Below are positions 25,116-35,300 of a DNA stretch of 54,584 bases, in pieces; position 1 is the stretch's first letter; every line of letters starts with the position of its first letter. Position numbers and translations under genes: made by a program. Source of the stretch: Eubacteriales bacterium (GTDB lineage: Bacteria > Bacillota > Clostridia > Oscillospirales > CAG-382); the NCBI GenBank assembly GCA_028705495.1, contig JAQWDK010000013.1, forward strand, positions 1-54,584, read 5' to 3'. The notes under the pieces were generated by a model. It ran no database searches. It was not told the DNA's origin and worked only from the letters and a program-made list of their open reading frames with translations.

Positions 25116-25906
25116 TGCTACCTTATGAGCGAATAATGTCGAGAAACAACGACAGAATAAAAAGGCTCGTAAAGCTCGGCGATAAAAAGACAAGGGATGC
25201 CGAAGGGTTATTTCTGATTGAAGGCTTCAAGCTCGCAAAGGAATACCTCGCAAAAGTCGGCCCGCCTGAGGAAGTCTATGTCCGAGAGGACGCAGTTGAA
25301 GAATTTTCTTCATTAATATCATCATTTCCATCGTTCGACAAAAAAATAACTTGCGTTAGTACTGAGGTATATGATAAAATCAGCGATGAAAAGTCCCCTC
25401 AAGGACTTCTCTTTGTCTGCCGTTTTCTCGAAAACATCCATCAATACAACCCTTCCGATGTATCGGGTGGTATTATGCTTGAATCAGTTCGTGATGCGGG
25501 TAATCTCGGTACAATCATCCGTTCCGCCGCCTCTTTAGGTGTAGAAAAAATATTCCTAAGCGCGGACTGCGCTGATATATATAACAGAAAAACATTGAGA
25601 GCCGCCATGGGAGCGGTTTTCGGCGCAGATATAATAATTTGCAAAACGCTTGCGGAAACCGCATTAGATATAAAATCTTCAGGCGGCAGAGTCTTTGCGG
25701 CAATGCCGAGAGGTGACGCACTTGTTCTTGGCGAGTTTTCGTTTGCCCATAATGACTGTGTCGTTATCGGCAACGAAGGCGAAGGTATAAGCGAAAGCCT
25801 TGCATCCGTTTGCGATGCGCTTACTATACCGATGGCGAAGGGCGCAGAAAGCCTAAATGCTGCTGCTGCCGCTGCAATCATTATCTGGGAAATGAGAAAA
25901 CTTTAA
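25115..25906 (+). CDS. TrmH/SpoU-family RNA methyltransferase
   Basis: 263 residues with a substrate-binding N-domain (IKRLVKLGDKKTRDAEGLFL) and a C-terminal SPOUT knot: motif 1 ESVRDAGNLGTIIRSAASLG, motif 2 VVIGNEGEGIS, motif 3 IPMAKGAESLNAAAAAAI. It methylates a ribose 2'-OH in tRNA or 23S rRNA; the target cannot be assigned from sequence. The start overlaps the prmC stop by one base. A second ATG at 25136 (MSRNNDRIKRL) is also possible. Confidence 0.88.
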   Translation: MLPYERIMSRNNDRIKRLVKLGDKKTRDAEGLFLIEGFKLAKEYLAKVGPPEEVYVREDAVEEFSSLISSFPSFDKKITCVSTEVYDKISDEKSPQGLLFVCRFLENIHQYNPSDVSGGIMLESVRDAGNLGTIIRSAASLGVEKIFLSADCADIYNRKTLRAAMGAVFGADIIICKTLAETALDIKSSGGRVFAAMPRGDALVLGEFSFAHNDCVVIGNEGEGISESLASVCDALTIPMAKGAESLNAAAAAAIIIWEMRKL

Positions 25907-25928
25907 TCATAAAAATCTCGGAGGCTGT

Positions 25929-27140
25929 ATGGACAACACCGTTTACTCTGTCTGGCTCTCAGAGGCCGTCGGCGCTGAAAACAGGCTCTACACCCTGCTC
26001 CTTGACGAATACGGCGACTCCTATGGTGTTTACTGTGAGGCGGAATACAATCTGCCCGATCAGTATTCCGGCGCGGTCGAAAGACTAAAGAACAAAAACC
26101 TCCACGGTGCGCTGAAAATTCTCGACGAATGCCGCAATGCCGGTATCGAGATTTTGATGCGTACGGATGCGACATACCCTAAACGCCTTCTCGCCATCAC
26201 AGCACCTCCGTTTCTTCTTTATTCAAAAGGAAAATTAGCTCCCCTCGACGATGAGGTTTGTATAGGTGTTGTCGGCACTCGCGACATCTCCGAGTCTGGC
26301 GATTACGCTGCTAAGAGAATGGGGTTCGGACTCGCCTCAGGTGGAGCGGTCGTTGTCAGCGGCCTTGCCCAAGGTGTTGACTCCTCGGCACATATCGGCT
26401 GCCTCAGAGCGGGCGGAACAACAATCGCAGTTCTCGGTTGCGGCCATAATACAGCAATGAGGCAGTTTAACAGAAAGCTGTTTTATGAGATAAGCAGTAC
26501 GGGTGCTATAATAAGCGAATATCCCCCATCAGCCACTGCAAGGAAATATACCTATCCTCAGCGAAACCGCATTATCAGCGGCATCTCACAGGCAGTTGTC
26601 GTCGTTGAAGCAGGCGAAAAAAGCGGCGCACTTATCACAGCAAGATATGCCATAAGGCAGGGCAGACCCGTTTATGCTGTCACCAACAGCAACGGACTCC
26701 TCGATTATTCCGGCGGCGTTATGCTCCTTGAAGAAGGCGCATCACTTGTCAGAGGACCTGAGGAAATTCTCACCGAATTTGAGCTGCTTTATCCCCATAA
26801 AATAAGCCGTCACCGTGCTGATGAAGCATTCCAGAACCGAATTATAAAAAAAACTCCGAGTGAAAGCGTCCCAATAAAGCAAGAAAAGCCAGTACTCGTA
26901 AAACAAAATGAAAGCAAAGCCACGAAAAAACTCCCACCATCCTTTGACGAGTCCGGTCTTGGAACAATCGAACGAGAGGTTTGCAGAATAATATATCAAA
27001 AAGGCGAGATTAGCCAGGATGAGCTCTGTGCGGTATTGTCAAGCGATGCGACAACAATTGGAACTGCGCTGACCGCACTTGAAATCAGCGGCTTTATCGA
27101 AGCTTCCCCAGGCGGATTTTTTGTACCCGCCGACAACTGA
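25929..27140 (+). CDS. dprA: DNA processing protein DprA
   Basis: 403 residues. N-terminal helical region, Rossmann-like core with IGVVGTRDISESG at about 113, VVVSGLAQGVDSSAHIG, TIAVLGCG and YPQRNRIISGIS, and a C-terminal winged helix (about 345-400). It loads RecA onto incoming single-stranded DNA during transformation. GGAGG lies five bases before the ATG. The dprA-topA order is typical of Firmicutes. A Lys/Glu/Ser-rich linker separates core and winged helix. Other competence genes are not in the window. Confidence 0.93.
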   Translation: MDNTVYSVWLSEAVGAENRLYTLLLDEYGDSYGVYCEAEYNLPDQYSGAVERLKNKNLHGALKILDECRNAGIEILMRTDATYPKRLLAITAPPFLLYSKGKLAPLDDEVCIGVVGTRDISESGDYAAKRMGFGLASGGAVVVSGLAQGVDSSAHIGCLRAGGTTIAVLGCGHNTAMRQFNRKLFYEISSTGAIISEYPPSATARKYTYPQRNRIISGISQAVVVVEAGEKSGALITARYAIRQGRPVYAVTNSNGLLDYSGGVMLLEEGASLVRGPEEILTEFELLYPHKISRHRADEAFQNRIIKKTPSESVPIKQEKPVLVKQNESKATKKLPPSFDESGLGTIEREVCRIIYQKGEISQDELCAVLSSDATTIGTALTALEISGFIEASPGGFFVPADN

Positions 27141-27158
27141 AAGGAACAACAACGTATA

Positions 27159-29435
27159 ATGAATGTACTTGTCATAATTGAGTCCCCACACAAAGCACCA
27201 GTAATTAAGAATTTTCTTGGAAAGGGTTATAAGGTCGTCTCTTCTGTCGGACATGTAAGAGACCTGCCGAAATCAAAATTCGGCGTCGATATCGAAAACG
27301 ACTTTGAGCCCCAGTACATTAATATAAGAGGCAGAGGCGAGCTTATAAACAGCCTTAAAAAAGAAGCGAAGGCAGCGGACCTTGTTCTGCTTGCAACAGA
27401 CCCTGACCGAGAGGGTGAAGCTATTTCTTGGCACCTCAAAAACGCCCTGAACCTTCCCGATGAAAAGGTAAAGCGCGTTACATTTAATACACTTATCAAA
27501 TCCGTCGTCAAAGATGGGATTAAGAACCCGCGTCAAATCGATATGAACCTTGTAGACTCCCAGCAGGCGCGCAGAGTACTCGACAGAATTGTCGGATACA
27601 AAATCAGCCCGCTGTTTTGGAAAAATATCAGAAGTGGACTTTCCGCTGGTAGAGTTCAGTCCGTTGCAACAAGACTGATCGTTGAGCGTGAGAAAGAGAT
27701 ACGCTCCTTTATTCCAAGCGAATACTGGAACCTCACCGCAGCACTCGAAAATCTCAAAACTGAGGGCTTTAACGCTAAGTTCTACGGTAAAAACGGCAAA
27801 AAAGTGGAGCTGAAAACAAAGGACGAAACCGACGAAGTTATAAGCTCCGTCAAAAATTCACCTTTTAAAGTCAACTCGATTACAAAAGCGCTCAAACATA
27901 AAAAACCCGCTCCTCCCTACAATACCTCCTCCCTTCAGCAGGACGCTAACCGCAAACTTGGGTTCCAGTCACAGCGCACTATGAAGGTAGCGCAGGAGCT
28001 GTATGAAGGTATGTCACTTGGCACAATGGGTACGCAGGGTCTTATCACCTATATGAGAACCGACTCTCTGAGAGTTGCAGACGATATCAGAGCTGTTGCA
28101 AAAGACCTCATCCTTGAAAAGTACGGTGAAAATTATTATCCCGAAACACCGAATATCTATAAATCCAAAGCCTCAAGCCAGGACGCTCACGAGGCTATTC
28201 GCCCTGCGGATGTGAATATAACACCCGATATGGTAAAAGCAAAGCTTTCTGCTGACCAGTTCAAGCTTTATAAGCTAATCTGGGACCGCTTTGTAGCAAG
28301 CCAAATGGCTTCGGCACAGTATGATACCGTCACAGCCGACATCGTATCAGCAGGATACAATTTCAGAGCAGGCGGTTATACAATAAAATTCCCCGGTTAT
28401 CTCGCTGTAATGCGTGATGACTCCTCTTTTGATGAACAGAGCGAAGACGGTATGTCAAAGGGTAAACTCCCCGAACTCAAAGAAGGTGAGACCCTAAAGC
28501 TAAACGAACTCAAACCCGAACAGAAATTTACTCAACCCCCGTCAAGATACACAGAAGCATCCCTTGTTAAGGTTTTTGAAGAGCTTGGAATTGCACGCCC
28601 GTCAACCTATGCCCAGACAATCTCAACAATAATCGCCAGAGGCTATGTCAAGAGGGAGGCAAAGACCCTCTATCCGACAGAGCTTGGTGAGCTTACAACT
28701 GAAATGATGATAAAAACCTTCCCCGATATTGTGGATTACGACTTTACCGCAAAGATGGAGGAAGACCTCGATAAAATTGCAGAAGGTGAAGAATCTTACC
28801 TTAATGTTGTCAGAAGTTTCTATGGTCCTTTTGAAAAATCCTTGAAAGAGGCCGAAAAAACTCTTGGTACCATCGATAAAGAAGCTCTTAACAAGCCAGA
28901 AGAGACCGACCTCACCTGCGACAACTGCGGCGCGACAATGGTTGTAAAGAACGGCAGATACGGGAAATTTGCAGCTTGTCCGAACTACCCGAAATGCAAG
29001 AGTATAAAACCGCTTAACGACCCAGAAAAAGACGGCGAAAAAGCGGAAACAGTCATCGCAGACGAAAAATGCGAACTCTGCGGTAAAGATATGGTGCTCA
29101 AAAGCAGCAGATACGGAAAATTCTACGCCTGCACAGGTTACCCCGAATGTAAGAACACAAGAGCGATCGTCCGTGACACGGGCGCGAAATGCCCGGAATG
29201 CGGAAAAAGGCTGATTGTAAAACAGGGTAAGGCAAGGTCAACCTTTTACAGCTGTGAGGGTTATCCCGAATGCAAGTTTTCAACATGGGACAGACCCATG
29301 CCGGAGAAATGCCCGAATTGCGGAGGGCTGCTCTTAAAATCCGTGAAAAAGAAGCAGATATATTGCCACAATACCGAATGCGGCTATAACACACCTATGA
29401 CGGATGAAGCTGCAAATGGCGAAAATTCAAAATAA
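27159..29435 (+). CDS. topA: DNA topoisomerase I
   Basis: 758 residues. Toprim domain with VIIESPHKA at the start and DPDREGE at 81-87; catalytic Tyr298 in LITYMRTDS. The C-terminal part has three canonical four-Cys zinc ribbons (CDNCGATM, CELCGKDM, CPECGKRL, each with a later C..YPxC pair) and a fourth variant ribbon (CPNCGGLL with CHNTEC). It relaxes negative supercoils. Nineteen bases after dprA with AAAGGA upstream, so probably the same transcript. Length and motifs are complete. Confidence 0.95.
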   Translation: MNVLVIIESPHKAPVIKNFLGKGYKVVSSVGHVRDLPKSKFGVDIENDFEPQYINIRGRGELINSLKKEAKAADLVLLATDPDREGEAISWHLKNALNLPDEKVKRVTFNTLIKSVVKDGIKNPRQIDMNLVDSQQARRVLDRIVGYKISPLFWKNIRSGLSAGRVQSVATRLIVEREKEIRSFIPSEYWNLTAALENLKTEGFNAKFYGKNGKKVELKTKDETDEVISSVKNSPFKVNSITKALKHKKPAPPYNTSSLQQDANRKLGFQSQRTMKVAQELYEGMSLGTMGTQGLITYMRTDSLRVADDIRAVAKDLILEKYGENYYPETPNIYKSKASSQDAHEAIRPADVNITPDMVKAKLSADQFKLYKLIWDRFVASQMASAQYDTVTADIVSAGYNFRAGGYTIKFPGYLAVMRDDSSFDEQSEDGMSKGKLPELKEGETLKLNELKPEQKFTQPPSRYTEASLVKVFEELGIARPSTYAQTISTIIARGYVKREAKTLYPTELGELTTEMMIKTFPDIVDYDFTAKMEEDLDKIAEGEESYLNVVRSFYGPFEKSLKEAEKTLGTIDKEALNKPEETDLTCDNCGATMVVKNGRYGKFAACPNYPKCKSIKPLNDPEKDGEKAETVIADEKCELCGKDMVLKSSRYGKFYACTGYPECKNTRAIVRDTGAKCPECGKRLIVKQGKARSTFYSCEGYPECKFSTWDRPMPEKCPNCGGLLLKSVKKKQIYCHNTECGYNTPMTDEAANGENSK

Positions 29436-29465
29436 ACTTTCTAAGATAAATAAGGAGATTTTACT

Positions 29466-30545
29466 GTGACAAAAGCAAGGATAATAGTTGACGCAATGAG
29501 CGGCGACAACGCTCCGAAGGCAATCATCGAAGGAGCATTATCGGGTGCGGTGGAATACGGAACCGATCTCCTTCTTGTCGGAAACCCTGAAATAATAAAA
29601 CTAATACTCGAAAGCGAGGCGAAAAAATATCAGTCCTCGCCCATGGACACTCTGCCCGATATAATAATAAAAGAATCCCAAAGCGTTGTGACAATGGAGG
29701 ATGACCCCTCTATTGTTATCAAGAAAAAAACCGATTCTTCTCTCGCCATTGCGACTAAGCTACTAAAAGAAGGCGCAGGCGATGCACTCATCAGCGCAGG
29801 AAACACCGGAGCAATCTTCACAGCCGCAACCCTTGTGCTCAGGAGAATCAAAGGTGTCCGCAGAGCTGCACTTGCAGCAATTGTCCCCCTGGACAACCCC
29901 TTTGTCCTCATCGACTCAGGTGCGAACACTGATGTCCAGCCGGAGATGCTCGAACAATTCGCCCACATGGGAGCTTTTTATGCCGAACGTGTTATGGGTA
30001 TAAAATCACCCCGTATCGGACTTATCAACAACGGTGTTGAGTCCCATAAGGGTACCGAACTCCAACAGGATGCGTACAAGCTCTTAAAGAAGACCGATCT
30101 GAACTTTGTCGGTAATATCGAATCCCGTGAGCTTCCGGCAAATGCTTGCGATGTTGCCGTTTGCGACGGATTTACAGGCAATATCGCACTCAAACTGATC
30201 GAAGGCATGGCTTCTTTTATGTCAAGAAAGATAAAGCAGCTCTTTTACTCAAACAGCGTTACAAAGTTCGCCGCTGTACTGACACAAAAACAGCTCGACG
30301 AGCTCAAACGCTCAATGGATCACCGTGAGCATGGCGGTGCTGTTCTTCTCGGAATCTCAAAACCTGTTATAAAAGCACACGGAAGCTCCGACGCTTACAG
30401 CATTTCAAGAACAATCAAACAAGCTGCCGATTACGCCCTTGGCGGTGTTATAGACGCGCTCAACGATGAGTTCACCAAAAAGAAATTTACAAGAATTCGT
30501 GGACTTTTTGACGGCAAGGAAGAGATACGAAAGGATGAAGCGTAA
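29466..30545 (+). CDS. plsX: Phosphate acyltransferase PlsX
   Basis: 359 residues from a GTG at 29466 with AAGGAG upstream. N-terminal IIVDAMSGDNAPKAIIEGAL is the PlsX signature (usually MGGD; here MSGD), and SAGNTGAI and CDGFTGNIALK are conserved glycine-rich segments. It converts acyl-ACP to acyl phosphate for phospholipid synthesis. The acpP gene that often sits between plsX and rnc is absent here; rnc follows directly with two bases between. Confidence 0.93.
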   Translation: MTKARIIVDAMSGDNAPKAIIEGALSGAVEYGTDLLLVGNPEIIKLILESEAKKYQSSPMDTLPDIIIKESQSVVTMEDDPSIVIKKKTDSSLAIATKLLKEGAGDALISAGNTGAIFTAATLVLRRIKGVRRAALAAIVPLDNPFVLIDSGANTDVQPEMLEQFAHMGAFYAERVMGIKSPRIGLINNGVESHKGTELQQDAYKLLKKTDLNFVGNIESRELPANACDVAVCDGFTGNIALKLIEGMASFMSRKIKQLFYSNSVTKFAAVLTQKQLDELKRSMDHREHGGAVLLGISKPVIKAHGSSDAYSISRTIKQAADYALGGVIDALNDEFTKKKFTRIRGLFDGKEEIRKDEA

Positions 30546-30547
30546 AG

Positions 30548-31282
30548 TTGAAGAATACCGAAAATATTCTGTCTGAACCACGCCCCCTTAGCGAGCTTGA
30601 AAAAGAAGTTGGATATACATTCAAGGATAAAAAATACATATATACCGCCCTCACCCACTCCTCTTATGTCAACGAGACAAAGGGTCAAGGCTCAAAGCCG
30701 AGGGATAACGAAAGGATGGAGTTTTTAGGTGACTCCGTCCTCTCAATCGTCGTCACCGACTACCTTTTCCGCAACTGCAAAGGTATGGACGAAGGAGCGC
30801 TCACGAGAATGAGAGCTGCAATTGTCTGTGAAGATTCCCTTGCCAGCAGGGCTGCAAAGTTAGGACTCGGCGAATTTATGCTGATGGGCCACGGCGAGGT
30901 CATAAGCGGCGGCAGAAATAGAAAAAGCACAATTGCCGACGCATTCGAAGCCCTCATCGCCGCAATTTATATCGACGGCGGCTTTGACGAAGCGGCAAAG
31001 TTTCTTCTTCCTTTTGTCGCAGAAAGTGTCGGGAGTCTAAGTAAAAAAAGTTGTGAGGACTACAAATCACTTCTACAGCGATTTGTCCAGCAGAGCCGCG
31101 ATGAAATTCTCGAATACGAAATGGTCGAGGAATCGGGTCCGCCCCACAACAGAAGCTACTCTTTTGTGGTGAAGCTCAATAACAATATTGTCGGCGAGGG
31201 CAAAGGTAAATCTAAACGCCAAGCAGAGCAGAATGCCGCTTTTGATGCGCTAAAGCTGTTTGATGCTCTCCCGAACGAATGA
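30548..31282 (+). CDS. rnc: Ribonuclease III
   Basis: 244 residues from a TTG start. RNase III signature ERMEFLGDSV at about 55-64, with second acidic cluster ADAFEALIAAIYIDGG, then a C-terminal double-stranded RNA-binding domain (residues about 168-240, with GKSKRQAEQNAAFDAL). It cleaves double-stranded RNA in rRNA and mRNA processing. It overlaps the next gene by four bases (ATGA), forming part of the plsX-rnc-smc-ftsY cluster. Confidence 0.95.
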   Translation: MKNTENILSEPRPLSELEKEVGYTFKDKKYIYTALTHSSYVNETKGQGSKPRDNERMEFLGDSVLSIVVTDYLFRNCKGMDEGALTRMRAAIVCEDSLASRAAKLGLGEFMLMGHGEVISGGRNRKSTIADAFEALIAAIYIDGGFDEAAKFLLPFVAESVGSLSKKSCEDYKSLLQRFVQQSRDEILEYEMVEESGPPHNRSYSFVVKLNNNIVGEGKGKSKRQAEQNAAFDALKLFDALPNE

Positions 31283-32325
31283 ACTATATGAAAAAACATG
31301 TCAACATCCCCTGGTTTGTAGCGCATGAAGGCTGCGGCCATTCGTGCGTTTTTTGTTCCCAATATAAAATTACTGGCACGGACAACAGAAAGTTTTGTAC
31401 TGACGATGAAAAAAATCGTTTTTTCAACACAGTTGAAGAAACTCTTTCCACAATAGAAGCTGAAAGAGAAGCGGAAATCGCATTTTTCGGCGGCAGTTTC
31501 ACAGGAATTGAACGCTCGAGGATGATTATGCTCCTTGACTGGGCTTATAGCTTTGTTAAGTCTGGCAGGGTGTCGGGAATCAGAATTTCCACAAGACCTG
31601 ACTATATTGACGATGAAATACTCAGCATATTAAAAGCCCACGGAGTCTCTGCGATCGAACTCGGTGTGCAAAGCATGAGTGATAAAGTGCTAACCGCTTC
31701 AAAACGCGGTCATAATACATCCGACAGCCTTAGAGCAACAGAGCTGATAAAACATTACGGTTTTTCTTTAGGCTGTCAGATGATGCTGGGTCTCCCTCTT
31801 TCTGACGAAGAAACAGAGATAGATACTGCGAAGAAAATTGTCGCCATGGAGGCTGACAATACAAGAATATACCCGATTTTGGTTATTGAAGAGACAAAAC
31901 TAGACAAGATGAGAGCCGCAGGCGAATACGAGCCGCCTAAAATGGACGAGCTTATTTCAAGGGGGGCAAAATGCCTGAGGGTGTTTCTTGACGGCGGAGT
32001 TAAAGTGCTCAGGATGGGGCTGCAGTCAGGAGAAGGGTTCGATAAAAGCGCCGAATATGAACCGGCATACGGTGAATATGTGTGGAACAAACTTTACCTT
32101 GATGAGCTGGAAAAAGAATTATGTAGGAAAGACACAAATTTAGAAAATGCGCTGATTGTTGTCTCCGTTCCCAAAGGTGATATTTCAAAGGCCGTCGGGC
32201 AAAAAAGGCGCAATGTAGACTTTTTAAAGCAGAAATACGGTATTTACAATTTCAAATTCATTCCGAACCTTTCTCTAAAATCAGGGAAATTAAAGATTGA
32301 ACAAATTCTCCCGCCAAAACTATAA
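31279..32325 (+). CDS. Elp3-like radical SAM protein
   Basis: 348 residues. Iron-sulfur ligands CGHSCVFC near residue 17 (C-x3-C-x2-C after an early Cys), FFGGSFTGI near 70, and the radical SAM barrel through ELGVQSMSD and MLGLPLSD. The family is the Elp3/HemN-like protein found between rnc and smc in Clostridia; it lacks the acetyltransferase domain of true Elp3, so a tRNA-modifying role is likely but unproven. An alternative ATG lies at 31288. It overlaps rnc by four bases and is 17 bases from smc. Confidence 0.8.
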   Translation: MNYMKKHVNIPWFVAHEGCGHSCVFCSQYKITGTDNRKFCTDDEKNRFFNTVEETLSTIEAEREAEIAFFGGSFTGIERSRMIMLLDWAYSFVKSGRVSGIRISTRPDYIDDEILSILKAHGVSAIELGVQSMSDKVLTASKRGHNTSDSLRATELIKHYGFSLGCQMMLGLPLSDEETEIDTAKKIVAMEADNTRIYPILVIEETKLDKMRAAGEYEPPKMDELISRGAKCLRVFLDGGVKVLRMGLQSGEGFDKSAEYEPAYGEYVWNKLYLDELEKELCRKDTNLENALIVVSVPKGDISKAVGQKRRNVDFLKQKYGIYNFKFIPNLSLKSGKLKIEQILPPKL

Positions 32326-32342
32326 ATTCCAAGGAGATCCAT

Positions 32343-35300
32343 TTGAAGCTAACCGCTGTTGAGATGCATGGGTTTAAGTCCTTCCCCAACAGGACAAAAA
32401 TAGAATTCGGTGAGGGCATCACCGCCATTATCGGGCCTAACGGCAGCGGAAAGTCCAATGTTTCCGACTCCGTTCGATGGGTACTCGGTGAAATGTCCGT
32501 CAAAAGCCTGAGGGGTTCTCGTATGGAAGATATTATCTTCAACGGGGCGGCAGGCTTTTCTCCGTCGGGTTCAGCTTCTGTTTCTCTTATCCTCGATACG
32601 CTCGAAGAACATCAAAACTTGCGCGCGCAAAATGGTAACGAGGACCCCGACCCGTCAAATTTGGTGCTGGGTAGTTTTCCCGAAACTGTTATTACAAGAA
32701 AATATTACAGAAACGGTGACAGCGAATATTACATAAACAAAAAGCAAGTCAGGCTCAAAGATATCTACGAGCTGTTTTACGACACCGGTATAGGCAGAGA
32801 AGGTTATTCCGTTATCGGACAGGGCAAAATCGGTGAGGTGCTGTCTCAAAAAGACGAGGACCGCAGGAGTATATTCGAAGAAGCCGCTGGAATATCTAAA
32901 TACAGATACAAAAAAATTGAAGCTGAAAGAAAACTAAAAGAAACAGAAGCAAATTTAGTCAGGCTTGACGATATAGTCGCTGAAATCTCATCCCGACTCT
33001 CCCCACTCGAAAAAGATGCAGAGAACGCTAAGGCATACCTTGCGCTAAGCGAGGAGAAGAAAGGGCTTGAGGTGACGCTCTGGCTTGATAGGCTTGACTC
33101 ACTTAAATTAAGGCTTGACGAGGACCGCAAGGAAACACAAGCGGCAAAAGAGCGCAACGATGAGCTTGAAGAAAAGGTTGCAACACTTGAAAAAGAACTC
33201 GACCTTGCGATAAACGAAACTTATGAGCTGTCACGCTCATCAGCTGAGAACGACCGACTGATGGCTGAAAAAAAACAGTCCTCTCTCTCCCTTGAAGGAG
33301 AAAAAGCAGTAATTGTAAACGAAATGTCCCACCAAAAGCGAAGCTCCGAAGAAAACGAAGCTGCCGCCACTGCTGCAAAGGTGAAGGTTGAAGAAATTTC
33401 AGCCGCTTTAGAGAGAGAAAAGACGAAACTTGATATCGTTAAAAAAGAATACGAGAGCAAAAAAGCAGATTTTGACGCTCTTATGCAGCGTTATACAGAT
33501 GAAAAAAATGCATTAGCGCTGTCTCTTGGCGAACAAAGCCGACTGAGCGCCGAAAAAGCAGCGGTAACCGACACACTATCTAAAAAACAAATTGAGCTTG
33601 CAGCAAAATCCGCTCAAAGCGGTGCTTTTGCCGAAAAGTTAAGCCTCGCTAAACAAAGTGTTTTATCAGCTGATGAAAAACGGACTCAACTTGAAAAAGC
33701 ATTGTCCGATTCCGAAGAAAAAGCAAAACTTGCCGCTTCTGATGCTTCAAAGATGCGTAATAACTGTGCTGGTCTTGCGGATGAAATAACAGAGGTCGCT
33801 GGAGAAATCGAGAGCTTTAGAAGCACAGAAAACGCTAAAAAGCTTGAAATGGCAGCTAAAGAGCAAAAGCGCGACAGCCTTGAGAGGTTGGAGCGGCTTT
33901 TTGAGGGCTATTCCGACAGCGTTAAATCACTCCTCACCGCTTCCCGCAATTTTGAGCTAAGGAGTAAGGTTTATGGCACTGTTTCCTCAGTTATCAGCGT
34001 TGACGGAGAATTTGCGGAGGCTCTCGAATGCGCACTGGGAGCCGCTGTTCAGTATGTTATCGTCGGCGATGAGGACGATGCTAAAAGCTGTATCGACTAC
34101 CTCAAACGCACCCGCTCCGGGCGTGCAACCTTCCTACCGCTTACTTCCGTTAAAGGTTACAGAGCTGATGTTTCAAGGATAAAAAAACTTCCCGGCTATA
34201 TCGGTATCGCATCGGATATAATAAAAACAGACGACAAATTCCGTGGCATTGCAGATGATCTTCTCGGCAGAACCGTTGTTGCCGACAATATGGACAACGC
34301 TGTTGAAATCGCAAAAGCGAGCGGTTACAGAGTCAAAATCGTAACAAAAGATGCTCAGGTCATCCATGCCGGCGGACACTTTACCGGTGGTTCCGACATC
34401 AGGAAAACAGGAATTCTAACCCGTGCATTGGATATCGAAAGGCTTGCGGAGGAAATAAAAAACCTTAACGAAAGTCTGCTTGAAGTACAAAGCAAGAGAA
34501 ACAGCCTTGAGAGAGATCTCCAAAGAAAGAAGGACGCTCTCGAAGAAGCGAGAAGTGAACTTTCGGAACTTGAAAGAGCCTCGGCTACAAGAGAGAGCGA
34601 AAGCCTTTCCGCAGCTGCAGCATTTGCTGAAGCTGCAGCCGCCTATAAGAAGCTCACCGAAGATCTTGAAGCGCTCTCCCTTGGAGAAGGGGGTGCGGAA
34701 GCTGAAATCCTAAGATTAACAGAAGCGGTTACAGCTCTTGAACAAGAGCAAAAAACTCTTGAGGAATCCCTTGAAAAAGTCAGCCGTGATGTTGTAACCA
34801 GAGGAGACGCAGACCGCAGTTTTGTCGACAAGGTCGGAGAATACAAACTCGAACTTGCAAAACTCCAAAACGAAGCCGACCGACTCTCTGAATCAGCTGA
34901 AAGACTCAGCACATCACTTGATGAATCACAAAAGCGTGTAAATGACTGCCTTGCGGAAGCTGCAAATGCCAACGAAAGAGCTGAAAAATCGGCTCAGCGC
35001 ATAAAGGAGCTTGAAACATCACTGACAAAAAGCAAGTTAGAACTTGAAGAGATGAGCGTAAAACAGGGAGTGCTCGCGGAAAAGCAGAGGGTGGCACAGG
35101 AGAGGATAAACAACCTCCGCAGCGAAAGCAAAACCCGCACTGCCGAAAAAGAAGCCGCATTTAGAGAATACACCGAACTTTCGTCAAAATCCGAGAGCAG
35201 AAGCGCTGAATACGCGCAGATAATGGAAAAGCTCTGGGATGAGTATGAGCTGACCTACAGCGAAGCGGACAGCATAAGACTTCCCGCAGAAAAGATGGAT

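Noticed and set aside
25441..25881. 146-codon minus-strand frame opposite the SpoU methyltransferase
   Set aside because: Ala/Ser-rich shadow of a well-supported plus-strand gene with all family motifs.
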